A stretch of 64,000 nt of DNA, taken from assembly GCF_014192335.1 (NCBI RefSeq), contig NZ_JACHXU010000002.1:389347-453346 (forward strand), read 5' to 3'. This DNA is from Aporhodopirellula rubra (GTDB lineage Bacteria; Planctomycetota; Planctomycetia; Pirellulales; Pirellulaceae). Both the position numbers and the translations under genes were made by a program. The notes below the pieces were generated by a model. The model worked only from the letters and a program-made list of their open reading frames with translations, ran no database searches and was not told the origin of the DNA. Below are positions 52,449 through 61,661 of the stretch, in pieces (the first letter of the stretch is position 1; every line of letters starts with the position of its first letter).

Positions 52449-55127
52449 ATGCGTCTTGCTCAAAAAGATTACCAGCTCGAGTCGTTGGAAATGCTCGACA
52501 ACTATGCCGCGACCGTGCGTCAGCTCACGCTGGCCGGCGTGCCACATGCCGAGGCAACCGCTTACGGTGAAATCACCGAACGCAAGTATTACACGACGCC
52601 TGACTTCGATCATGTTCCCTACATCTGTTTGCGAATTCCCACCGGTGGTGGCAAGACGTTGATGGCCGCGCACGCGGTCGGCCGGATCGGGCGACGTTTG
52701 CTGGGAATCGACAACCCGGCATGCTTGTGGGTTTGCCCGAGCACCACGATTCGCGATCAAACGCTGAAGGGACTGCAGGACAGCCATCACCCTTACCGGC
52801 TTGCGCTGGAAGAAGAGCTTGGCACGGCAATCGAGGTGCTGACGCTGGAGGAAGCTCTAACTCGGCCGCAGTACCTGCGTGTTGGCGGGCCAGCGGTGGT
52901 GATCGTCACGACGATCCAGTCGTATCGCATCCGCAGCGAGAAGGACGGCGAGCAGCTCGAGACGACTCGCAAGATTTACGACGACAACGGTTACATGACC
53001 GCTCCGTTGGAAGGGCTGCCGCGTGAGGTGCTCGATTCTCTCGTCGCGGATGAGAAAGGACTGGTGCAATTGTCGCTGGCGAACGCACTGCGTGTGCGAC
53101 AACCCATCGTGATCATGGACGAGGCTCACAACGCTCGCACGCCAACCTCGTTCGAGTCGTTGGCACGGTTCGGTCCTTCGTTCGTCTTGGAGATGACCGC
53201 GACACCGGAATTGAAGCATGAACCGGATCACCGCACCAAGCCGACTTTTGCCAGCAACGTTTTGCACAGCGTCAGTGCGCTGGCTCTGAAAAACGAAGGC
53301 ATGATCAAATTGCCAGTCGAATTGGAAAGCCGTGGAAATGCTTTGGAAATTTTGGCGGCGACCAAGTCCCGCCGTGAAGCGCTGGAGTGGAAGTTTGAAA
53401 CGGATTACCCCGAACCCGGCATTCGTCCAATCGCGTTGGTCGCAGCGCAATCAGCATCCAAGACGAAGGAGACATTCACGCCGGACTGGGTGAAAGAGCA
53501 ACTAATCAAGACGCTCGGAGTGCCGGAAGAGGAAATCGCGATCTCGTATCGCAGCACCGATGAGCTTGCAAGTGTCGACATACAGTCGAGCCGAATCAAC
53601 TACGTCATCACCGTGGATCGTTTGCGGGAAGGCTGGGATTGTCCGTGGGCCTATGTGCTGGGTGCGATCGGAAACACCGCGACGTCGACCGCCGTTGAGC
53701 AGTTGATCGGCAGGATCTTGCGAATGCCCAACGCGAATCCGACCGGAGTGCCCGCACTCGACCGGGCGTATGCGTTCGTATTGAGCGACGATGTGATTGC
53801 GACGGCGCTGAAGTTGCGAGACAAAATGGTCGAAACTTGCGGGTTCGATCCTCGATCGGCGGCTGATGCATTCCGGGTCTCCGAAACGCACCGCGAACCG
53901 ACCTTCGGTTTCGATCGAATGCCGCTTTCCCAGGAACCGGACCCCAAGAAGATCTCGCCTTCACTGGCCACCAAGATTCACTGGGAGCCTGAGTCGAAAG
54001 AAATCGTTTTCGACGCTCCACCAACCGCTGCGGAACTGCGTCAGTTGCAAGAGACAGTCGCTACCGATGAGGACAAGGCAGCCGTCGATGCCTATTGGGA
54101 GGACAACCGACAAGTTGGCGTGACGCCACGCAGTTTAGGCGACTTTGCAAAGCCTTTCCGGATTCCCCGATTGGTGGTTCGTCGTGACGGACAACGCAGC
54201 CTGCTCGAGCCGATCGAGCTTGAGACTTTCGCATGGGACATGAACGAGTGCTCGATTGAGATCAGCGAAGCGGAGTTTCCGTCGTCGATGAAGGTGGGGA
54301 CTGGGGCGAGCATTGACATCGAAGACCGCGGCAAACAGGGTGCTGGTTTGCAAGTCGAAATGACGGGGCAGATCCGGATGCGGCAATTGGAACTCGTTTC
54401 CGCCGACGACAATTGGACCGCGATCGAGGCGACGCGTTGGTTCGATCGGGAACTGCATCGCGGCGGTTCCTTCATGACTCTAGCCGCCAAGCTAAGCCAG
54501 CCGTGGTTGCTTCGGGTCGTAAACTTCTTAACCGATGATCGTGGAATAGCGCTGCCGATGCTGAACCGCCGACGCCATGAGTTGATGGCGATCATTCGCA
54601 CAATGGCCCAGGATCATGCCCGCGGCCAGCTTCGCAAAGCCACCAAGTTGTTGTTTGACGTTCATCCCGAGAGTGTTCAAACGGACGATGAGTTCGCGTT
54701 GGTCATTGAAGAGGATCGGTACTATCCGGGCCAGCTCTACGATGGTCCGTTTAAGTTCAAGAAGCATGCCTTCGATGACATCGGCAGCATGAACGGGGAG
54801 GAAATGGAGTGTGCCACGCGGATCGACAGTCACGAAAACGTTCATCGCTGGCTGCGAAATCCAGAGCGAAAGAACCATGGAGGCTTTTCGTTGCCAAAAT
54901 CTCCCGGCCAATTTTTCCCCGATTTCATCGTCGAGTTGAACGACGGCCGAATCGTTCTGGTCGAATACAAGAACGGCAAACTGGCCAGCCACCCTGATGA
55001 ACAGCAAAAGAAGGACATCGGCGAACTCTGGGCGAAGCGAAGCGCCCAAGGCCACACGTTCGGTTGGATCATCGACCGAGACTGGCCTTCACTCGACAGG
55101 GCACTTGCAGCGAAGGAGGCATTCTGA
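52449..55127 (+). CDS. Type III restriction endonuclease subunit (Res)
   Basis: 892 residues. IPTGGGKTL (Walker A, ~64-72), IVIMDEAHNARTP (Walker B) and EQLIGRILRMP (motif VI) give the SF2 motor. The C-terminus has FPDFIVELNDGRIVLVEYKNGK, the PD-ExK nuclease motif. It cuts DNA after head-to-head translocation between two sites, together with Mod. Its stop overlaps the next gene's start (TGATG), so the downstream retron genes are coupled to it. Confidence 0.93.
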   Translation: MRLAQKDYQLESLEMLDNYAATVRQLTLAGVPHAEATAYGEITERKYYTTPDFDHVPYICLRIPTGGGKTLMAAHAVGRIGRRLLGIDNPACLWVCPSTTIRDQTLKGLQDSHHPYRLALEEELGTAIEVLTLEEALTRPQYLRVGGPAVVIVTTIQSYRIRSEKDGEQLETTRKIYDDNGYMTAPLEGLPREVLDSLVADEKGLVQLSLANALRVRQPIVIMDEAHNARTPTSFESLARFGPSFVLEMTATPELKHEPDHRTKPTFASNVLHSVSALALKNEGMIKLPVELESRGNALEILAATKSRREALEWKFETDYPEPGIRPIALVAAQSASKTKETFTPDWVKEQLIKTLGVPEEEIAISYRSTDELASVDIQSSRINYVITVDRLREGWDCPWAYVLGAIGNTATSTAVEQLIGRILRMPNANPTGVPALDRAYAFVLSDDVIATALKLRDKMVETCGFDPRSAADAFRVSETHREPTFGFDRMPLSQEPDPKKISPSLATKIHWEPESKEIVFDAPPTAAELRQLQETVATDEDKAAVDAYWEDNRQVGVTPRSLGDFAKPFRIPRLVVRRDGQRSLLEPIELETFAWDMNECSIEISEAEFPSSMKVGTGASIDIEDRGKQGAGLQVEMTGQIRMRQLELVSADDNWTAIEATRWFDRELHRGGSFMTLAAKLSQPWLLRVVNFLTDDRGIALPMLNRRRHELMAIIRTMAQDHARGQLRKATKLLFDVHPESVQTDDEFALVIEEDRYYPGQLYDGPFKFKKHAFDDIGSMNGEEMECATRIDSHENVHRWLRNPERKNHGGFSLPKSPGQFFPDFIVELNDGRIVLVEYKNGKLASHPDEQQKKDIGELWAKRSAQGHTFGWIIDRDWPSLDRALAAKEAF

Positions 55128-55615
55128 TGCTTGTAGTGGCCGAACATTTGCGAGACACATCTTCTCAGATCAAGGATACCACCGAGCGAGATCTTTTCGC
55201 GCGTTCTGCGTTTAATCGTTATTACTACGCAACATTCTTAACGATCCGAACAACGCTCTCAGAAATTGATCCGAAGTGGGACGAACCAAGGCACAAAGAG
55301 GTGCCAGTTCTGTTGCGTGAAACGGTGGTCAAAAAGTTTCAACGTCGAGCGAAGGGGCGTCTGCTTAGTCCGAGCGAAGCGGCCAAAGAAATGTACAAAG
55401 GATGCACGGCTGCCAAAGCTCTTGCAAAGATGATTGAGATTGGGAATGAAACTCGAAAAACTGCTGACTACGAGCCGAAGGTGCTTGTTCTTTTCGAAAA
55501 CTCGACGTTTTCTTTGAACGGTGTCAAATCAAGCACTGCTCGAAAGTGGTGTATCGACGCAAAAACACGATGTAGGGTGCTATACGATGCCGCGAGAAAA
55601 CTCGGTCTCTGCTAA
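55127..55615 (+). CDS. HEPN-like small protein, probable retron accessory or effector
   Basis: 162 residues from ATG 55127, which overlaps the res stop and has GGAGG upstream. ARSAFNRYYYATFLTI near residue 25 and RKTADYEP at ~110 fit the two long helices of HEPN-like bundles, which often act as RNases in toxin and defence systems. The classical RxxxxH active site is not clear, so it may bind rather than cleave RNA. It overlaps the next gene by 29 bases. First gene of the retron-like cassette. Confidence 0.65.
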   Translation: MLVVAEHLRDTSSQIKDTTERDLFARSAFNRYYYATFLTIRTTLSEIDPKWDEPRHKEVPVLLRETVVKKFQRRAKGRLLSPSEAAKEMYKGCTAAKALAKMIEIGNETRKTADYEPKVLVLFENSTFSLNGVKSSTARKWCIDAKTRCRVLYDAARKLGLC

Positions 55616-56348
55616 ACGAGATATAATTCACGACTTTCTTCAGAAGTATGCCGGCGGAAAGTACGCTGACGCTGGAGTTGAACGAGACTATGAATCAGGA
55701 GACTTCCTGTTGGCTCTCCCACCGTCAGCGAATAACGCCACCGACCGAGCAATCGCGATGCTCGAGGGTCGTTTGCTGCGTGACCTGAAGGTTTCTGTAA
55801 CGGTTAACCGTTTGGTTGGAGAGAGCGATGAAGCAGTTGCGAACATTCTCTTGAAAGCGTTGGCAAAGTCATTGAGTGAAGGGCTAGCAGATGTCGTTAT
55901 TGCTATCGACAACCAGCAATGCGATGTCATCATCGTCGTGCGGTCGGCCAACGACCTTCCAGACGATGCCGACCGAAAAAAGATTCATCGCAAGATTGAA
56001 AAGATCTTGGAGGTAGTCGACCTTGAAGTTGGAACTGTGCTATACGCGTTACTTCGCGGCGATTCGCCAAGCGAGTATCAACTAATCCGCCACATATCAA
56101 CCTTAGCGCCTGTTTCGGTAGAGCGTTTAGCTCAAAGCCTGCAAAAAGACGAGCTGCATGTGCCTAGCACACGCTGGCTGAATCGTCAGCTGGACGAACT
56201 TTCACGGCGGAAGTTGGTGAAGTTTCAGGCCAATGGTGGTTTCGTATTGACCGAGGCAGGCTTGAGTGTTCTTCCCCGGCTTGAACACCGTAATTCCCCT
56301 GATGTGCAACGCGCACTTGCCCTAGCTCGGCGACGGTGGATACACTGA
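55587..56348 (+). CDS. Winged-helix protein of the retron-like cassette
   Basis: 253 residues from ATG 55587, overlapping the HEPN-like gene by 29 bases. The N-terminal ~155 residues are alpha/beta (VVIAIDNQQCDVIIVVRSANDL) with no recognised motif. The C-terminal ~90 form a winged helix (STRWLNRQLDELSRRKLVKFQANGGFVLTEAGL). The stop (56346-56348) lies 5 bases before the ncRNA stem arm. As in other retrons, proteins encoded next to the RT are usually the effector or its controller. Function inferred from place. Confidence 0.65.
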   Translation: MPRENSVSAKRDIIHDFLQKYAGGKYADAGVERDYESGDFLLALPPSANNATDRAIAMLEGRLLRDLKVSVTVNRLVGESDEAVANILLKALAKSLSEGLADVVIAIDNQQCDVIIVVRSANDLPDDADRKKIHRKIEKILEVVDLEVGTVLYALLRGDSPSEYQLIRHISTLAPVSVERLAQSLQKDELHVPSTRWLNRQLDELSRRKLVKFQANGGFVLTEAGLSVLPRLEHRNSPDVQRALALARRRWIH

Positions 56349-56353
56349 GATGC

Positions 56354-56538
56354 ACGAGGGGTGGTGTGCGAACCTTCTCGCGAGAGGGCGCATCGCCCTC
56401 ATTTGCGAAAGTCAGCCACAGAAGGTTCGGTGCGTTTGTTTGCTCCGCTGCTCCGCAGCTCCACAAACAAACGCCCCGTTCCCCAACGGAAGTCTTCAAC
56501 TTCGCTTTTTGACTGATGAAAGAGCCACCACCCCTCGT
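56354..56538 (+). ncRNA. Retron-like msr-msd non-coding RNA
   Basis: Outer arms a1 (56354-56366, ACGAGGGGTGGTG) and a2 (56526-56538) are perfectly complementary over 13 bases. Inside are a 10-bp stem (56369-56378 with 56420-56429) enclosing a 7-bp hairpin (56384-56390/56394-56400), and a long 11-bp stem (56432-56442 with 56464-56474) with inner GCTGC-TCC-GCAGC, the msd-like arm. A CCGTT/AACGG hairpin (56476-56489) and a GAAGT/ACTTC hairpin (56489-56503) follow. Arm a2 overlaps the start of the RT gene. This is the layout of retron templates. The priming guanosine cannot be fixed by eye. Confidence 0.8.
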
Positions 56539-57481
56539 CCTTTATTCCGATCTCGATCGGTATCTTGCCGCTCTCGAATCTGAAACGAGGAAGGCCGACG
56601 AGCCTTCCATTAGATTGCTTCACGAAGCCGGCTTGCCACCCGTCTCGTCGACACGGTCCCTTGGAGTCCTTTTCGGTTTCCGGCCGCAGTTCATCGGCAC
56701 GATGCGACGTCGGCCACACCGATACTACAACGTGTTTGAAATCCGGAAGCGCAAGAAGAAGCGTCGCATCCAAGCTCCTCGAGTTGCAATCAAGATCATT
56801 CAGAAATGGTTCGGACATTACTTTTCCCGTGGAATAGAGCTTCCTCCGTACGTTGTCGGATTTGTGCCGGGCAGATCATCGCTTGATGCAGCCAAACTCC
56901 ATTGCAAGAAAGATTGGATTTTTTCCACCGACATAGCGGACTTTTTTCAAACCACAGCTGATTCGGACGTTGTCGACAGCTTAATGCACTACGGTTACAC
57001 GTTTCCCGCGGCAGAACTGATTACGGATTTAAGCTGCCTTGGTGGATCGCTTGCGCAGGGTTCGCCATCAAGCCCCGTACTAGCAAATATCGCAATGCGG
57101 AACGTCGACGAAGCGATCAGTAAGTTGGTAAACAACTATGGTGCCACGTACACAAGGTATGCCGACGATATAGTTATCTCCGGGCTTGGAAAATCGCCTT
57201 CAGATCTCGGAAAAGAAATCGGACAAATTTTCAGGCCGACTACCTGGAAGCTTGCGGAGCATAAGACTCGGTTGGTTTCTGCTCGTGATCGAATGAAAGT
57301 TCACGGCTTACTTGTACACGGTGAGCAACCAAGGCTTACGAAGGGCTACAGACGTCGTCTTCGAGCAATCAGGCATCTTCTCGAAGCAGATAAGATCCCA
57401 GAGTCAGATCTTCCGTCCGCATTGGGCCATCTTGCCTATGCGAGATCGGTTGAAGGCGAACAAGACAAAAATACTGAGTAG
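56516..57481 (+). CDS. Retron-type reverse transcriptase
   Basis: 321 residues. RT motifs in order: KRRIQAPRVAIKIIQKW (fingers), SSLDAAKLH (like the retron NAxxH motif), STDIADFF with the first catalytic Asp (139), AQGSPSSPVLANI (motif B), TRYADDIVISG with YADD (215-218), HKTRLV (motif D), and KVHGLLV in place of the retron VTG motif. Short and without extra domains, as usual for retron RTs. No template-repeat/variable-repeat pair is nearby, so it is not a diversity-generating RT. The ATG at 56516 lacks a good ribosome site and lies inside the ncRNA. Confidence 0.85.
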   Translation: MKEPPPLVLYSDLDRYLAALESETRKADEPSIRLLHEAGLPPVSSTRSLGVLFGFRPQFIGTMRRRPHRYYNVFEIRKRKKKRRIQAPRVAIKIIQKWFGHYFSRGIELPPYVVGFVPGRSSLDAAKLHCKKDWIFSTDIADFFQTTADSDVVDSLMHYGYTFPAAELITDLSCLGGSLAQGSPSSPVLANIAMRNVDEAISKLVNNYGATYTRYADDIVISGLGKSPSDLGKEIGQIFRPTTWKLAEHKTRLVSARDRMKVHGLLVHGEQPRLTKGYRRRLRAIRHLLEADKIPESDLPSALGHLAYARSVEGEQDKNTE

Positions 57482-57625
57482 GGTGCTTATGGTTGGTGCA
57501 AAACGCTGAAGCATTAGACTAGCTAAATCGGACTCTTGCGATCGTGACCGCGGCTGGCGGAATCTCATTTCTTTTGATTTCGGATCCCGTTTCTGCTGTT
57601 GGTGAGAATCGCAATCACCGGATGA

Positions 57626-59371
57626 TCACGGACCCTCGACGATGGTTGCCAAGCAATGCACGCATCCGGCTGTGTTTTCGATCAGCTTCTTGGCCGCGAT
57701 CATCGGCGACTCGGTGCGAACGATACCGGCAAACTGGTACGCATCGTCCAGATCTTTCTCGCTGGGAAGGTGCGAGTCGCGTTGCCGAAGTTCGTTCAGG
57801 CCCACAAGCATCGTGGTTGCGCTAAAACCGTCGCCACCAGCCTCGTCGATGATTTTGGCGAGTCGCTTCAATGAACCGGTTTTTTTGTCCATGTTGCTGG
57901 TCCTGCTTTTTAGTAGCTCCATGTCCATTCGCTCGACAATTGTCCGAACGATGTTTTTGGCCAAGGCAAAGAACGCCGGTTCGTCCGGTGCTGCGAAGCG
58001 ATGAATTTCGCCCCACAACCGTGCTTGGGCAGCGTGCTCTTTGAACAGCGGTTGGCCGAACGCGTTGCTCACAGCTTGGTCAAGCCTTTCGGCGGCGGCG
58101 GCGAGTTTTGTTTCTGCCGCGGTAGTTCGGGCCGGGCGACATTCCATCTGTGCAGCGGTGAGCTCTGGACACACGCCCCCGTCCGGCGGGACATTGTGCG
58201 AGACAAACCGTTCTTGCCACCATAGCGGTAACTCCCCAACGTCCTTGGCAAAGAAGTTGATCAGCTCCCGTTTGTTAACACCAAAGTGAACTGGCTCATG
58301 GCCGGGGATGTCGATGAATCCGGTGTCGGCGGAAGCCCAGCGAAGCCTCGTCCGTGAAAAAGACAGGACGGTCGTGACCAAACTTGGCGAGAACCAGATC
58401 CAGCGATTCGGTGGACGAATCAGATCGACCGCCGTCAAACGCGAATCATCGTTGTCAACGACAAAGCGAACTGTTGGGACGACATCGTCGCCACGCACAA
58501 TCGGACTGGCATCCGCAGGCGGAACGGTTTCCATCAGCACCATCTCGCAGCCAACGCGGTAGAGTTTTCGTCCCTCCGTGTCTATATCGTGTCTCTTCCG
58601 CCAGGTCTCACGTTCATCGTCAAACTTGTAGACGGGTACATCGTCGTCGTGGTCGGTTTCAGCGAACCCGTATGCCGAGATCGCGAAAGGCTGCCCGTAG
58701 CAGCCGCCGTCTTCGTTAATTTCGCGTACACCAAATTCGTACCACGACGATTCGTCGCGAGTGTCGGCAAACTGAAAGTCGGGTTTTGAATGCAGAATTG
58801 CACAACGACTGCGAAAAGTACCAATAACGAGCTGGGATTTGCGAGCGCACAGGTAATCCTTCAGGTGTTTCGCTCGGATTTCCACGGTGTGGATCGTGCC
58901 ATCCTCCGATCTCTGGTTCCGGATGACCTCGCCGTACCCTTCAAGTGCATAGACCCACGAGTCGCCGAGTCGTTCGAGCTTCAGTGCGCAAATGAGGTCC
59001 GGCGAAACCATGATCTCACGGCCGGAGCTGGTGTGGTGCTCGAAAATCAAAAACTCGCCGTCGACGAACTCGTCATTTTGTTGGACATGATGGTTCCAAA
59101 GCTCTCGTGCCGGGGAATACATCCCCTCATTTGCTTCGGGGCGATTTCCGTTCGCACAATGCAATTCGTTCCAGCTAAGTTGCTCACGAAGTTTGTCAAC
59201 GAAACTTGGGAAGATCGCCGCCCGCGTGACGACCACGTCTTCCTCAAAGTCAATTTCGGGCCACTGTCGTTCAGATTTTTCAATCTCTTGATAAAGCGGA
59301 ATCCACGATGCCGTTCGCATTCGACGTTTCCGCATCGACTTCATCTCAAACCATTCTCCGTCCCGTGCCAT
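57626..59371 (-). CDS. Unknown 581-residue protein in defence island
   Basis: 581 residues from ATG 59371 (GAGGA upstream); the longer frame to 59449 crosses the promoter region. No signal peptide or membrane helix. The sequence is beta-rich and acidic in the first two thirds and helical at the end (LKRLAKIIDEAGGDGFSATTMLVGLNELRQRDSHLPSEKDLDDAYQFAGI). No motif of a known defence family is evident. Divergent from the DUF262 gene with only ~120 bases between starts, so they may be coregulated. Confidence 0.6.
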   Translation of the reverse strand: MARDGEWFEMKSMRKRRMRTASWIPLYQEIEKSERQWPEIDFEEDVVVTRAAIFPSFVDKLREQLSWNELHCANGNRPEANEGMYSPARELWNHHVQQNDEFVDGEFLIFEHHTSSGREIMVSPDLICALKLERLGDSWVYALEGYGEVIRNQRSEDGTIHTVEIRAKHLKDYLCARKSQLVIGTFRSRCAILHSKPDFQFADTRDESSWYEFGVREINEDGGCYGQPFAISAYGFAETDHDDDVPVYKFDDERETWRKRHDIDTEGRKLYRVGCEMVLMETVPPADASPIVRGDDVVPTVRFVVDNDDSRLTAVDLIRPPNRWIWFSPSLVTTVLSFSRTRLRWASADTGFIDIPGHEPVHFGVNKRELINFFAKDVGELPLWWQERFVSHNVPPDGGVCPELTAAQMECRPARTTAAETKLAAAAERLDQAVSNAFGQPLFKEHAAQARLWGEIHRFAAPDEPAFFALAKNIVRTIVERMDMELLKSRTSNMDKKTGSLKRLAKIIDEAGGDGFSATTMLVGLNELRQRDSHLPSEKDLDDAYQFAGIVRTESPMIAAKKLIENTAGCVHCLATIVEGP

Positions 59372-59490
59372 TTGGTTTCCTCGATCCGTTCCATTGTTGT
59401 CACTGGTTGTTCGCTCACCTTCGAGCAAGCGATCCGATATGATTACCACTTACGCAATTTCACCACAAAGGACGTTAGCAGGACACAGCC

Positions 59491-61659
59491 TTGGAAACAC
59501 AAGTTCGGACACCGCAATTGGTCTTCATGCATCCACAGCGTCTGGTAGTCCCTCTCTTTCAGCGTCCGTACGTTTGGAATGAAGAAAATCAGTGGGAGCC
59601 TTTGTGGTTGGACGTGACTCGGATGGCGGGGCGGGTGCTCGAAGCGCCGGCGGCGAAGCACTATCCGCACTTTCTTGGTGCAGTGGTTTTGCAGCAAGTG
59701 CCAAATTCGGCGGGCACAATGCAGGAGCGGACGATCATCGACGGGCAGCAACGATTGACCACGTTGCAACTGATGTTCGATGCATTGCACGCAGAATTGG
59801 TAGCGGCTGGTGCAACAGCGCCGGCAATGCGATTGGAAACGCTGATCACCAACGCGGAGGCTTTCCGAACCAAGCCAGAGGATCAGTTCAAGGTTTGGCC
59901 GACCAATCGAGATCGACCAGCGTTCAATGCAGTGATGTCGGCTCCCCTGCCGATTGACTACGAAACGGTGGACTGCGGCGACCAACGTATGGTGGCGGCG
60001 CACCGATTCTTTGCCGGATCGGCGGCGACTTGGTTGCGCGAAACGGGCGATGATCAAATCGCCGCACGGGCAACTGCGATCGAGACTGCGGTCCGCGATC
60101 TATTGCAGTTGGTGGTGATCGACTTGAGTGCGGAGGAGAACGCACAGGAAATCTTTGAGACGCTCAACGCTCGAGGTGCTCAACTGACCGCCGCGGACTT
60201 GATCAAGAACTTCATTTTCCAACGGTTGCTGGAAAGCGGTGCGGATGTCGAGGACGCGTATGTGCGGCAGTGGCGTGATTTTGAATCGGCGTTCTGGGAA
60301 TCTGAGTTCAGTGTTGGGCGAATGCGTTATTCGCGTTCTTCGATCTTTTTGAACCATTGGCTGATTGCAAAGACTGGCGATGAAGTCGTCGCCCGTGAAG
60401 TGTTCACACGCTTCAAACGATTCGTCAACGACACGAATGATCCGATGGATAAGTTGCTGTCTCGTCTGACAGATGCGGCCAAGATCTACCGCGAGTTCGT
60501 TGAGTCAGGTGAACGAAAGTCCGGCCCGATGGATCGGCTTGGTCTGTTCGCGTACCGAACGAGTGTCATGGAGAGCGAAGTTATCAAGCCACTGGTGTTG
60601 GTGTTGCTTGATCCGGAGGAAGAGGCTGTCCCGGACGACCAGCTGGAAAAATCGCTGAAGACCATCGAAAGCTGGATGGTTCGGCGGATGCTTTTGCGAG
60701 CGTCGACGAAGAGCTACAGCCAAATTGTTGCGGAGCTAATTAGGCAATTGCGAGGCAAAGACAGAGAGACGTTCGGCGACGCGATCGAAAAGTTCTTCCT
60801 CGGCCAGAACAGCAATAGTCGATATTGGCCAGACGATCAGGAAATCATCGAGCACCTGAAGGTGCTGCCGGCATACCGGCGGCTTGGTCGCGGACGATTG
60901 CGGATGGTTCTCGAAGCGGTCGAGGATCACCTACGCGGTTGGACGGACGGCAAGAGTGGTTTAGGCGGTGAACGTGTCGCTCGCGCCAAACTGGCTATCG
61001 AGCACATCATGCCGCAGAAGTGGGCGGCAAATTGGCCGATCCCGGATAGCCTTCGCGGTGAAGGCGAGCGTGAAGCTCTGATTCACACACTCGGCAACTT
61101 GACGCTGCTGACGTCGCGTTTGAACTCAAAGGTCTCGAACGGACCATGGCTAGCAGAAGGCGGTAAGCGAGCCGGCCTAGAAATGCACGACGTTTTATTC
61201 ATGAACCGTGAATTGCTAAAGGGTTGCAAAGGGGAATGGACCGAGACAATGATCCGCAGTCGATCTGAACAAGTTGCAACGATCATCACGCAAATCTGGC
61301 CGACGCCGGACGGCTACAAGTCTGGATTTGCGACGGAAACGGTCCGTCCGCGGCACCGTGTCGACCTAAGCGATTTGATCGCGGCAGAATTGCTAACCCC
61401 CGGCGCGATATTGAAGCCGCGGCCTAAGAAGCATCGCGGTCAAGAAGCGGTGGTGCTCTCGGATGGGCGCATCGAATGGAACGGCCAATTCTTTTCTAGT
61501 CCGTCGCTCGCTGGCCGTGCGATCGCCGGACAAACCGCCGTCAACGGTTGGTATTTTTTCTCGATTGAAGCCGACAAGAAAAAGGTGTTGAATGCTCTGC
61601 GGACCGAGTACCTCGATGCGATTGCCGCGGACCCGGAAGACGATGATGCTGAGGAATGA
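59491..61659 (+). CDS. DUF262-DUF1524-RAMA protein (GmrSD-like)
   Basis: 722 residues from a TTG start with AGGAC upstream. VPLFQRPYVW and IIDGQQRLTTLQ (~19-93) are the DUF262 motifs with conserved Arg, Asp and Gln, resembling the ParB-like NTPase domain of GmrS. IEHIMPQKW and HTLGNLTLLTSRLN (~505-545) are the HNH-like DUF1524 motifs of GmrD. The C-terminal ~60 residues (VVLSDGRIEWNGQFFSSPSLAGRAI) match the RAMA domain, linked to modified-DNA recognition. A single-protein nuclease acting on modified phage DNA is likely. Confidence 0.85.
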   Translation: METQVRTPQLVFMHPQRLVVPLFQRPYVWNEENQWEPLWLDVTRMAGRVLEAPAAKHYPHFLGAVVLQQVPNSAGTMQERTIIDGQQRLTTLQLMFDALHAELVAAGATAPAMRLETLITNAEAFRTKPEDQFKVWPTNRDRPAFNAVMSAPLPIDYETVDCGDQRMVAAHRFFAGSAATWLRETGDDQIAARATAIETAVRDLLQLVVIDLSAEENAQEIFETLNARGAQLTAADLIKNFIFQRLLESGADVEDAYVRQWRDFESAFWESEFSVGRMRYSRSSIFLNHWLIAKTGDEVVAREVFTRFKRFVNDTNDPMDKLLSRLTDAAKIYREFVESGERKSGPMDRLGLFAYRTSVMESEVIKPLVLVLLDPEEEAVPDDQLEKSLKTIESWMVRRMLLRASTKSYSQIVAELIRQLRGKDRETFGDAIEKFFLGQNSNSRYWPDDQEIIEHLKVLPAYRRLGRGRLRMVLEAVEDHLRGWTDGKSGLGGERVARAKLAIEHIMPQKWAANWPIPDSLRGEGEREALIHTLGNLTLLTSRLNSKVSNGPWLAEGGKRAGLEMHDVLFMNRELLKGCKGEWTETMIRSRSEQVATIITQIWPTPDGYKSGFATETVRPRHRVDLSDLIAAELLTPGAILKPRPKKHRGQEAVVLSDGRIEWNGQFFSSPSLAGRAIAGQTAVNGWYFFSIEADKKKVLNALRTEYLDAIAADPEDDDAEE

Positions 61660-61661
61660 CG

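Noticed and set aside
56516-57481. Diversity-generating-retroelement RT
   Set aside because: No template/variable repeat pair or target gene nearby; the folded ncRNA with a1/a2 arms and upstream effector genes fit a retron instead.
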